NCBI GenBank assembly: GCA_026391655.1
Contig: JAPLDR010000019.1
Coordinates: forward strand, 138,880-202,879
Direction: 5' to 3'
Origin: Bacteroidia bacterium
Lineage (GTDB): Bacteria > Bacteroidota > Bacteroidia > Bacteroidales > Prolixibacteraceae
DNA length: 64,000 nucleotides
In this document: piece by piece, positions 54,411 through 61,748 of the stretch
Layout of the letters: each line of letters begins with the position of its first letter
How positions within the stretch are numbered: the first letter of the stretch is position 1
Program-made: the position numbers and the translations under genes
Notes under the pieces: generated by a model
What the model saw: the letters and a program-made list of their open reading frames with translations, nothing else
The model's database searches: none
Told to the model about the DNA's origin: nothing

Positions 54411-55475
54411 ATGAATAAATTAGTCTTAATAGGAAATGGCTTTGATTTAGCTCATGGGTTAAAAACTTCTTACTCTGATTTTTTATTATGGTATTTAAAT
54501 GAAGCTTTTAAATCATTAAATAGGATAAAATCCTCTAATAGCATTGCAACACATGAGGATAAATTGATCCTACTCACTCCTATTATTAGAAGTAGTGGAT
54601 ATTCTATATTGGAATCTTTAGCTGATTTTAACAAATTTATTAACAATAATCATATTACTTTGAAAATAAAAAATGACTTCGCAAAAGCCATAATTTATCA
54701 AACAACAAATAATAAGTGGGTTGATATAGAATCGCTGTACTACTCTTCATTAATTAAAATTTACAAAAAACAGAAGACTAGTGGCACATTTTTAACGACA
54801 AATGAAATAGTTGATTTAAATGAATCTTTCACTTTTATGAAGTCTAAACTTAAAGAATACTTAGGAGCTTTTAAGATAAAACCAACGATAAATGAAGAAA
54901 TAAAGCAACATTTAGTTCAAGAGTTAATCAATGACCAAAAGGCTGTTATAGATTGCAATACGTTGTTTTTAAATTTTAATTATACAGATACTATTGAGCT
55001 ATATAAAGATTCTTTGCCAAATAGTAATTTTTCAGAGGTTAATTATATTCATGGTAATCTTAAAGATGAAAGTAATCCAATTATATTTGGATATGGAGAT
55101 GAAATGGATACATACTATGAAAAGATTGAACAGTTAAACAATAACGAGTACACTAAGAACATAAAATCATTTGACTATTTAAAAACAAGTAACTACCAAA
55201 ATTTTTCAAGATTTATTGACTCATCTCCTTTTGATGTCTACATAATGGGACATTCTTGTGGCCTTTCAGATAGAATACTACTCAATAGCATATTTGAGCA
55301 TAAGAATTGCGTAAAGATTAAAATCTTCTATTATCAGAAAACAAAAGATGAAAACGATTTTTTTGAGAAGACACAAGAAATATCTAGACATTTTAGACCA
55401 ATCAATAAAGGTAGGATGAGGAAAATAATAGTTCCTTATGAAGATTGTGTGCCATTAACAATATTTAAGTCTTAA
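54411..55475 (+). CDS. AbiH-family abortive-infection protein
   Basis: 354 residues. Family landmarks: KLVLIGNGFDLAHGLKTSYSDF at the N-terminus, the central FLNFNYTDTIELY, NYIHGNL and FGYGDE, and the late IMGHSCGLSDR. AbiH is a phage-exclusion protein of unknown mechanism, known from lactococci and common in Bacteroidetes. It is very AT-rich and joined to the restriction-modification gene with 2 nt spacing, so the two are cotranscribed and may back each other up. Confidence 0.88.
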   Translation: MNKLVLIGNGFDLAHGLKTSYSDFLLWYLNEAFKSLNRIKSSNSIATHEDKLILLTPIIRSSGYSILESLADFNKFINNNHITLKIKNDFAKAIIYQTTNNKWVDIESLYYSSLIKIYKKQKTSGTFLTTNEIVDLNESFTFMKSKLKEYLGAFKIKPTINEEIKQHLVQELINDQKAVIDCNTLFLNFNYTDTIELYKDSLPNSNFSEVNYIHGNLKDESNPIIFGYGDEMDTYYEKIEQLNNNEYTKNIKSFDYLKTSNYQNFSRFIDSSPFDVYIMGHSCGLSDRILLNSIFEHKNCVKIKIFYYQKTKDENDFFEKTQEISRHFRPINKGRMRKIIVPYEDCVPLTIFKS

Positions 55476-55533
55476 TGCAGAAATGCCCACAATTAACCCC
55501 ACAAAAAAAACCTGGATATTCTCCGGGGTTAAG

Positions 55534-55607
55534 TGGGAACTGATGGGTTCGAACCATCGACCCTCCTGACGTAAAGTCGGGATGTACTAAACCTGATTGG
55601 AGCTAAG
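55534..55607 (-). pseudogene. tRNA-Val 3'-half copy A joined to a GIY-YIG gene tail
   Basis: The T-arm and 3' acceptor strand are identical to the intact tRNA-Val at 57701-57775. The anticodon arm differs (loop CTTTACG), and the 5' half is replaced by a segment encoding LSSNQV-stop, the C-terminus of the GIY-YIG protein at 57400. The acceptor stem cannot form. Confidence 0.65.
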
Positions 55608-55750
55608 TACAAGTGTTTATAAAATTACTGCAACGTATTTGAGTTTTTTTCATTTTCTGCTTATAGGCATCACTTATTGATTTTGTCAGTTTATTTTGGT
55701 TGAAAGTGAATACATCTAACCTCACCAGTTAAAAATATTTGATTATACTA

Positions 55751-55809
55751 TAGATATATCTAAAATAATACACGATATTTGAATAATATTGCAGATATAT
55801 CTATATTTG
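55751..55809 (+). promoter_or_regulatory. hipB promoter with two palindromic operators
   Basis: -33 box TTTG (55778-55781), 20-nt spacer, -7 box TATATTTG (55802-55809). The 10-bp palindrome AGATATATCT occurs at 55752-55761 and again at 55793-55802, 41 bp apart (about four helical turns), one upstream of -33 and one overlapping -7. This fits cooperative autorepression by HipB. Confidence 0.65.
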
Positions 55810-55826
55810 TAAAAATATTTCTGAAA

Positions 55827-56120
55827 ATGTATAATGAACTATACGAACAGTCGGGTAGTGATATTATCCGACAGTTAGGGAAAAGATACAGTAAGTATCG
55901 TAAAAGGATGGGATATACTCAAAAGGAAGTAGCAGAGAAATCAGGATTGAGTGTATTTACAATTAGTTCTTTTGAGAATGGTTCTTCTACCGGGGTTACA
56001 TTGACTTCGTTTATCAAATTGCTACGAGCTATCGATAGCCTTGACGAAACTGAGAAACTGTTGCCTGAACTACCTGAAAGTCCTCGTGCATTATTTAAGA
56101 AACAGATGCAAGAACGGTAA
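55827..56120 (+). CDS. hipB: HipB-like XRE-family antitoxin/repressor
   Basis: 97 residues from the ATG at 55827, 17 nt after the -7 box. The HTH is at about 18-72 (LGKRYSKYRKRMGYTQKEVA, GLSVFTISSFENGSS). It sits 2 nt before the hipA-like gene, the standard order for hipBA. The C-terminal tail ends in a basic helix. It appears intact although its toxin partner is broken. Confidence 0.83.
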   Translation: MYNELYEQSGSDIIRQLGKRYSKYRKRMGYTQKEVAEKSGLSVFTISSFENGSSTGVTLTSFIKLLRAIDSLDETEKLLPELPESPRALFKKQMQER

Positions 56121-56122
56121 TT

Positions 56123-57287
56123 ATGGAAACGAATGTAGTAATGGTAAAGTTATGGGGGATGCCGGTTGGGTATCTTTCTTGGGATAAAAAATCGGAGGTG
56201 GCTTTTTTTGAATATGAATCGAAGTTCTTGGAAAGAGGCCTGGATATTGCTCCTCTAACGATGTCCATCAATTCCCCCCGTAGCAGGAAGCTTATACCCT
56301 GGACCGGTGATAAAGATAAATTATACATGGGACTTCCGCCGATGATTGCAGATTCGCTACACGACAAATGGGGGCATTCACTTTACAGAGCCTGGCTGCG
56401 TGATAATCATATTTCTGCAAAGAATGTAAGTCCGGTTGATCATCTTTCGTTTATTGGTAGTCGTGCATTGGGAGCACTTGAATATGAACCAGCTCAGAAA
56501 TTAGGTGACGATTCAGTTTTTTCGGTAGAAGTTGAGCATCTGTATGAATTTGCTAAACAAGAAACAACCGAAAGCAATTGTGGCGGTTAACAGGGCTACC
56601 GGAGAAGTAATATCAGGGCAAGGAAATATTCCTGAAGGGTTTGAACATTATATTCTTAAATATGATGATAATTCATCCTATCCTTTTGCCAGGTTGGAAT
56701 ATGTTTTTTATCTGATGGCTTTGGATGCCGGAATAAACATGATGCCTTCCGAATTACGATATTATGGAAATGTTACCCATTTTCTTACCCGTCGGTTTGA
56801 CCGTGTTGGTAATGACCGAATACATATACAAACATTTGCTGCTATATCGCCGGGAGGTGATAGCTATGAGGATTTATTTGCTGTAATACGCAGGCTTAAC
56901 TTGCCTTACATGGACAGCCGCCAATAATACCTGCGGATGGTGTTTAATGTACTTGCCCGTAATGTGGATGACCATTCAAAAAACTTCAGCTTCTGTATGG
57001 CATCCGATGGTATATGGCATTTATCCCCGGCTTATGATTTGACTTATGCCGTTGATCTTTCAGCACCTGCATTTTTAAACAGGCATTTAATAACCATAAA
57101 CGGTAAAAATGAAAATATAACGCGCAAAGATTTGGAAGTAGTAGCTCAGCGGAATGATATTCAGGATTATAAGTCACTAATTGATATGGTAAGCCATGCC
57201 GTAAATAAATTTAAGGGATATGCTACAGAATTGAAAATCGATCAACAGTTAATTGATAGTATTGAATCTGATTTTGTCAGAGTATAA
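56123..57287 (+). pseudogene. hipA: Disrupted HipA-like kinase toxin
   Basis: Pieces of a HipA serine/threonine kinase. The N-terminal part (56123-56590) has WGMPVGYLSWDKKSEVAFFE and GSRALGALEYEP. The middle part is in another frame (from about 56565) with PKAIVAVNRATGE and GFEHYILKYDD. The same frame has a TAA at 56925-56927, then continues with MVFNVLARNVDDHSKNFSF and LSPAYDLTYA. At the first junction about 30-50 residues with the AGGARPK motif seem deleted. The catalytic DDH segment is intact but cannot be joined to the N-terminus. Confidence 0.82.
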
Positions 57288-57317
57288 TTTTAAATCCAGC
57301 CATCTTGGGAATAAAAA

Positions 57318-57343
57318 AAAGTCACCTATATTAAGATGACTTT
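57318..57343 (-). terminator. Terminator-like hairpin beside tRNA copy B
   Basis: AAAGTCA (57318-57324) with TGACTTT (57337-57343) and an A8 run, which is a U-tract on the minus strand. Duplicate of the tRNA-Val terminator. Confidence 0.6.
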
Positions 57344-57346
57344 CTG

Positions 57347-57418
57347 TGGGAACTGATGGGTTCGAACCATCGACCCTCCCGACGTAAAGTCGGGATGCAC
57401 TAAACCTGATTGGAGCTA
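57347..57418 (-). pseudogene. tRNA-Val 3'-half copy B at the end of the GIY-YIG gene
   Basis: Nearly identical to copy A. The T-arm and acceptor 3' strand equal the intact tRNA; the 5' half is the 3' end of the GIY-YIG gene (HSSNQV-stop). A block of about 70 bp, including the downstream terminator, is duplicated from the real tRNA locus (57308-57378 against 57661-57732). Confidence 0.65.
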
Positions 57419-57657
57419 TGTATAAGTTTTTCTATCATCTTTCTGCTCTTCCAACCTTTGATAGTTTTTTCTTTTTCAGCAGCCTTCTCATAAGTATCAA
57501 AATGCTCGATGAAAACAACTTTCCAATCCTTTGCCTTTGCTGTAAATCCTTCATGATTGGACAGATGTTTTTCTAACCGTTCGTCCATCGAGTTACGAGT
57601 TGACCCAATATAATATTTGTTTAAATCTGCAGAAAAAAGAATGTAGGTAACAGCCAT
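57400..57657 (-). CDS. Small GIY-YIG nuclease-domain protein
   Basis: 85 residues, almost entirely one GIY-YIG domain. The two tyrosine motifs appear as YILFS and YYIGST, then the arginine helix RLEKH, the GFTAKAKDWKVVF segment and the glutamate in EKAAEKEKTIKGWKSR. It starts 43 nt after the 3' end of the intact tRNA-Val on the same strand and ends inside tRNA copy B, so it lies between two direct repeats of tRNA sequence. Small GIY-YIG proteins of this type often sit beside tRNA genes; a role in their own spread is an inference. Confidence 0.85.
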   Translation of the reverse strand: MAVTYILFSADLNKYYIGSTRNSMDERLEKHLSNHEGFTAKAKDWKVVFIEHFDTYEKAAEKEKTIKGWKSRKMIEKLIHSSNQV

Positions 57658-57670
57658 ATTGGAAATAAAA

Positions 57671-57698
57671 AAAAGTCACCTGTATTAAGATGACTTTT
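57671..57698 (-). terminator. tRNA-Val terminator
   Basis: AAAAGTCA (57671-57678) with TGACTTTT (57691-57698), followed on the minus strand by a run of T. Confidence 0.75.
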
Positions 57699-57700
57699 TG

Positions 57701-57775
57701 TGGGAACTGATGGGTTCGAACCATCGACCCTCTGCTTGTAAGGCAGATGCTCTGAACCAACTGAGCTAAGCTCCC
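57701..57775 (-). tRNA. tRNA-Val (anticodon TAC)
   Basis: 75 nt without encoded CCA. The acceptor GGGAGCT pairs with AGTTCCC (one G-U), the D-arm starts AGCTCAGTTGG, the anticodon stem TCTGC/GCAGA has loop CTTACAA (anticodon TAC), and the T-arm is GATGGTTCGAACCCATC. All stems form. It is the intact parent of the two 3'-half copies. Confidence 0.95.
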
Positions 57776-57888
57776 TTTCTCTTTTAACTTCGCATTAACT
57801 GCTTTATTCAAAAGTGTTGCAAAGATAGACCTTTTTTAATCCGCTCCAAATATTCGAAAGAAAAAAACAGTTTTTTGCCGAACAACAA

Positions 57889-58299
57889 TTATAACGCTAT
57901 CGACATCAATTCGGAGCCTAAGCTGTGCAATGCTTTTTCAATCTTTTCAATTTGTTGTTTTCGCGGCTTTGAGCGACCGTGTAAATAATTCCACAATTGC
58001 TTCTGGTGTATCCCCGATAACCGCTCCAAAGCGGCAGGTGTAATCACACCCGCATAGTATTGAAGCAAGCTCTCAGTATCAAACTTATACACCACTTCAA
58101 ATTCCTTATCCAAAAAAGCAGGATAGGAAAAGTTTTTCTCAATAGCCGTATCTTTGAAGAATTTCATTTGAAACAACATATCGGCTTTCGCTTCTTCTGG
58201 CGACTTGCCCACACCCGAAAACATTTCATTTTCGCAACAAATTGTACAGGAACCATCTGTTGATCTTTCGATAATCGCTTCTACTTTTCTCATCTTCAT
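57889..58299 (-). CDS. HicB-like domain fused to a helix-turn-helix domain, no HicA partner
   Basis: 136 residues. N-terminal 60 residues have the HicB pattern (VEAIIERSTDGSCTICCEN, FSGVGKSPEEAKADML). The C-terminal half is an XRE-like HTH (LERLSGIHQKQLWNYLHGRS) ending KIEKALHSLGSELMSIAL, the same module as in the DUF2442-HTH protein at 50441. No HicA-like frame lies on either side, so it is either an orphan or a stand-alone repressor. Two palindromes in its promoter suggest autoregulation. Confidence 0.78.
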   Translation of the reverse strand: MKMRKVEAIIERSTDGSCTICCENEMFSGVGKSPEEAKADMLFQMKFFKDTAIEKNFSYPAFLDKEFEVVYKFDTESLLQYYAGVITPAALERLSGIHQKQLWNYLHGRSKPRKQQIEKIEKALHSLGSELMSIAL

Positions 58300-58356
58300 T
58301 TTTTGAGTAATGAATGGGTTTATTTCAATCCCAACATTTTTTTAGGTTGGATGTCA

Positions 58357-58409
58357 CAAAGATAGATATATTTCTACTGTTTGCAATAGAATTAATAGAT
58401 ATATTTCTA
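58357..58409 (-). promoter_or_regulatory. Promoter and paired operators of the HicB-like gene
   Basis: On the minus strand, -7 box TATCTTTG (58357-58364) and ATTG about 19 nt upstream as -33. TAGAAATATATCTA, an imperfect palindrome, occurs exactly twice (58363-58376 and 58396-58409; 33 bp apart), on either side of the -33 box. Confidence 0.6.
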
Positions 58410-58410
58410 T

Positions 58411-59136
58411 TTATTTCATGGCCTTATCCAGCTCTTCGAACGATAAATCCATTAGCGGATAGCTTTCCCAACCGATAAAGTCGAAATGCCACCATTCGGT
58501 TGAAATAGGTTTAAATCCGAAGTGAGCCATCATATTAAACAAGAACTTGCGGTTGGTTAGCACCGTGTCGGGTAAGTTGGCATATCCGGGATTGGCTTTG
58601 GCACTGAATTCATCGAATGCAGAAGGCATTGGGATCTCTTTTCCTGTCTTTCTTTCCACGAGGGTTATATCAACAGCGCAACCCCTGTTGTGGCGCGAAC
58701 CCTTGCGTGGATTAGCTACAAAATTTGAATCGTGGTACACTTTATAAAAAAGTAGTGATGCAGCATAAGGGCGATAAGCATCGTAGATTTTCAGTCCGAG
58801 ATGGTAGTGCAACAACGAATCCTGTACTTTTTGAAGGGCATCGGCCACCGGTTTGCGTAGAAACGCCCTCGGAGCAGCATAAATTACTTCGTGTGTAAAG
58901 TTATTAGCTGTAGCGTAACGGATATCAAGCACAACCCCCTTGATCTTTTTTACCAAATCTACCATCAGCATTCCGGGATTTTCGGCTACCTGTTGCCGGT
59001 ACGCTTCCGAAGTTTGGGTTAGCGCTAAATGGAATGGATTGTGGTCGGCCGTAATATTCTGACTGTTACAGGTAGTTGTACGCAAAAAGAATATCAGCGC
59101 AATAGGAAAAAGGATAAGAAGGTTAAATCGTATCAT
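58411..59136 (-). CDS. D-alanyl-D-alanine dipeptidase (VanX/DdpX type, M15D)
   Basis: 241 residues with an N-terminal signal (about 1-25). Zinc site SRHNRGCAVDITL (SxHxxGxAxD) and the late EWWHFDF, plus the DAYRPYAAS arginine motif. It cleaves free D-Ala-D-Ala or muropeptides in the periplasm. No vanH/vanA neighbours, so this is the housekeeping recycling type and not a glycopeptide-resistance operon. Confidence 0.92.
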   Translation of the reverse strand: MIRFNLLILFPIALIFFLRTTTCNSQNITADHNPFHLALTQTSEAYRQQVAENPGMLMVDLVKKIKGVVLDIRYATANNFTHEVIYAAPRAFLRKPVADALQKVQDSLLHYHLGLKIYDAYRPYAASLLFYKVYHDSNFVANPRKGSRHNRGCAVDITLVERKTGKEIPMPSAFDEFSAKANPGYANLPDTVLTNRKFLFNMMAHFGFKPISTEWWHFDFIGWESYPLMDLSFEELDKAMK

Positions 59137-59311
59137 AAACTAAAGCAGGATGAATAGAACATCGCCAAAAGTATTAAGAATTTATTGTCATTTTTTAATC
59201 TGACTCATAAGTTATGGTTTTCCTGCTATTCAATCATCGTTTTAGAGGTTTTTTAACCAGATAATGAACCCAAATTTATCCGAAATCTTAATATTAAGAA
59301 CTTGACGATTG

Positions 59312-59343
59312 CTTCATTATATTTCTATTATTCCTTATATTTG
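59312..59343 (+). promoter_or_regulatory. Promoter of the AbiEi/AbiEii pair
   Basis: TTG (59312-59314), a 21-nt spacer, TATATTTG (59336-59343). The start codon of the first gene is 21 nt further on. Confidence 0.5.
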
Positions 59344-59364
59344 CGGAATTATTGGAATAAAACA

Positions 59365-59973
59365 ATGAATTTTCAGGAATTTAGGAACAAGTGGTTTGAT
59401 TTGGGATGTATCAATTCCAATCAGGTTTACACATGGCAACCAAACTTCGATAAAAACAACATGAGCCGCTGGACAGAGAAGGGTTTATTGCTAAAACTAC
59501 GCAATGGCTATTACACCTTTCCTGAATATAAGTCAAAGTCAGATTTCGCCTATTATATTGCTAATCGGATATATCGGCCATCCTACGTTAGCCTTCATTC
59601 AGCAATGGCTTTTCATGGAATGATACCGGAATCCATAGTACAGATTACGAGTGTTACATCACTTAAAACATTTGCTTTTACAAACGTCTTTGGCGAATTC
59701 TCCTATAAGTCTGTTCGACCTGATCTTATGTTTGGTTACGATGTTAAGACCATGTCGGATGGGCGTTCATTGCTTCTTGCAAAGCCTGAAAAAGCGCTGC
59801 TGGATTTGCTATATCTCTATCCTTTTTATAATACTGTCTTTGAAATCAATGAGTTACGCCTGGATGAGGATTATATACAGAAAGATTTGAATACGGAGTT
59901 ACTGAACAAATTTTCCCGGCAGTTTAAATGCAAAGCTCTCGAAAAAAGATTGAAATTGATTTTCAATGATTAA
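59365..59973 (+). CDS. AbiEi-type antitoxin/transcriptional regulator
   Basis: 202 residues from the ATG at 59365. It has an N-terminal winged-HTH (SNQVYTWQPNF, SRWTEKGLLLKLRNGYYTFP), then the AbiEi C-domain with YVSLHSAMAFHGMIPE and ALLDLLYLYP. It is the antitoxin of a type IV system that acts by repression and by protecting the target of AbiEii. The toxin gene follows after 20 nt. Confidence 0.86.
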   Translation: MNFQEFRNKWFDLGCINSNQVYTWQPNFDKNNMSRWTEKGLLLKLRNGYYTFPEYKSKSDFAYYIANRIYRPSYVSLHSAMAFHGMIPESIVQITSVTSLKTFAFTNVFGEFSYKSVRPDLMFGYDVKTMSDGRSLLLAKPEKALLDLLYLYPFYNTVFEINELRLDEDYIQKDLNTELLNKFSRQFKCKALEKRLKLIFND

Positions 59974-59993
59974 CGACAAATAACTAGTATTAT

Positions 59994-60779
59994 ATGCTGA
60001 ATTTAGAGCAAATAAAGAATTTCTTTCCACTTAGCTTGCGGGAGAATCCTATCTACAGTAAGTATCTGCTGAAAGAGTATTTGCAGCTGCTGATTCTTGA
60101 TTATTTAGCTACTACTCCATATATACGAAAAATCACATTCATTGGAGGAACATACTTGCATTTGATAAAAGGGATTGACCGGTTTTCTGAAGACCTTGAT
60201 TTCGATTGTAAACAGATGTCGATACAAGAATTTATAGAAATGACAGATTCCATTCTTCAATTTCTCTTGAAATTTGGATTGAAGACCGAAACACGGGACA
60301 AAGCAAACGATAAGTTGAAGGCATTTCGTAGAAATTTCTATTTCCCTGAATTACTTTTTGATTTGGGTTTGTCAGGATATAAGGAGGAGCGATTCCTGAT
60401 AAAGGTCGAGTGTCAGGATCAACAAATTGATTATAAACGAGAAATGATCAATGTAAAAGGATGTGGACTATTCTTCCCTTTTCCGGCACCAACTGATGGC
60501 GTATTATGCGGCATGAAAATATCAGCTCTTCTTTCAAGACAGAAAGGGAGGGATTTTTATGATGTTATGTTTCTGATGGGTCAAACCACACCCGATTACT
60601 CGTTCCTCTCATTAAAATGTGGTATTCACAATTTACCGGAATTGAAAACTGCCGTATCAGATATTTTAGCAAAAATTGATTTGAAGAATAAAACAAAAGA
60701 TTTTGAGCACCTGCTTTTTAACAAAGTAAGTAGCCAACGGATTCTCTCTTTCGGTGAATTTATTGAACAAATTAACTAA
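59994..60779 (+). CDS. AbiEii-type nucleotidyltransferase toxin
   Basis: 261 residues. Nucleotidyltransferase site FIGGTYLHLIKGIDRFSEDLD (GGT...R.SxDLDF), then KVECQDQQIDY and the ISALLSRQKGRDFYDVMFLM motif typical of AbiEii. It transfers nucleotides to an RNA target (tRNA in studied homologues), causing growth arrest on phage infection. All motifs are intact. The stop overlaps the end of ispE, on the other strand, by 4 nt. Confidence 0.9.
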   Translation: MLNLEQIKNFFPLSLRENPIYSKYLLKEYLQLLILDYLATTPYIRKITFIGGTYLHLIKGIDRFSEDLDFDCKQMSIQEFIEMTDSILQFLLKFGLKTETRDKANDKLKAFRRNFYFPELLFDLGLSGYKEERFLIKVECQDQQIDYKREMINVKGCGLFFPFPAPTDGVLCGMKISALLSRQKGRDFYDVMFLMGQTTPDYSFLSLKCGIHNLPELKTAVSDILAKIDLKNKTKDFEHLLFNKVSSQRILSFGEFIEQIN

Positions 60780-61594
60780 ATCCACTCTTTCCAAATAAAA
60801 CAATCGTGACTGAAATCCTCGTTTGTTAATTGTGGTTCACTTTTAAATAATCCAAATACTGAAGAGCCGCTGCCCGACATTGAAGCATAAACAGAACCAA
60901 GATTAAGTAATTTCGATTTAATTTTTGCAATTTCGGGATATAACTGAAATACAAACGCTTCAAAATCATTCATAATACAACTCTGCCATTTTTCGGGGGA
61001 TAAATGAATTGAATCAAGCATTGAGAACTTCGGGATTGATGGTATTATACCCGCATATGCTTCTTTTGTCCCGACACCAAATGTTGGTTTAACCAAAACA
61101 AGATAGTAACCATTTAAAGTGAAGTCTATCGTTTGGAGCTTTTCACCGATTCCGCTTGCAAAAGAGGGTTTATTTTCCAGAAAGAAAGAGCAATCGGCTC
61201 CCAATTTTACGGCATAAACCTTTAATTGATCAATAGTTAATCCCAATTCGAAATAATCATTTATACCTTTCAATAAAAATGCTGCGTCAGCCGATCCTCC
61301 TCCCAAACCGGCTCCAAATGGAATTACTTTATGCATATGGATATCAAGTCCCGGAATAGAAAAGTCAGCAGCCAGTAACCGGTAAGCTTTCACAACAATA
61401 TTCTCTTCTGAATCAATATTCAGCGGCAGACCCGAACTTGAAAAAGTAATTTTATTATTCTTGTTCTCAATAAATTCCAAACCATCCTTCAATCCAATGG
61501 GATAGAAGACCGTTTCAAGTTCGTGATAACCATCCTCCCTTTTTTGGAGAATATTCAGACCAAGGTTAATTTTTGCGTTTGGGAATAAGACCAT
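60776..61594 (-). CDS. ispE: 4-diphosphocytidyl-2-C-methyl-D-erythritol kinase
   Basis: 272 residues, GHMP-kinase fold. N-terminal FPNAKINLGLNILQKREDGYHELE, ATP motif PFGAGLGGGSADAAFLL and late ASMSGSGSSVFGLF are complete. Fourth step of the non-mevalonate isoprenoid pathway. It marks the right border of the defence island. Confidence 0.95.
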   Translation of the reverse strand: MVLFPNAKINLGLNILQKREDGYHELETVFYPIGLKDGLEFIENKNNKITFSSSGLPLNIDSEENIVVKAYRLLAADFSIPGLDIHMHKVIPFGAGLGGGSADAAFLLKGINDYFELGLTIDQLKVYAVKLGADCSFFLENKPSFASGIGEKLQTIDFTLNGYYLVLVKPTFGVGTKEAYAGIIPSIPKFSMLDSIHLSPEKWQSCIMNDFEAFVFQLYPEIAKIKSKLLNLGSVYASMSGSGSSVFGLFKSEPQLTNEDFSHDCFIWKEWI

Positions 61595-61748
61595 CTGACT
61601 GAATTAAAAATTATTCGTTGCGGAGAAGAACGGAGGAAAATGAGATGGTGGGAAAATTTGGGAAGGAAACATTTCTTCCTAATACAAATTCTCATCTTCT
61701 TATCTTCTCACCTTCACTCCATATCATATTCATTACCAGGCATATTCA

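Noticed and set aside
55534-57418. Two extra tRNA genes with anticodon TTA (suppressor-like)
   Set aside because: The 5' acceptor strand and D-arm are absent and replaced by the end of a GIY-YIG gene, so the molecules cannot fold as tRNAs.
58411-59136. Vancomycin-resistance operon
   Set aside because: A VanX-like dipeptidase alone, without vanH or a D-Ala-D-Lac ligase, is the housekeeping recycling type.
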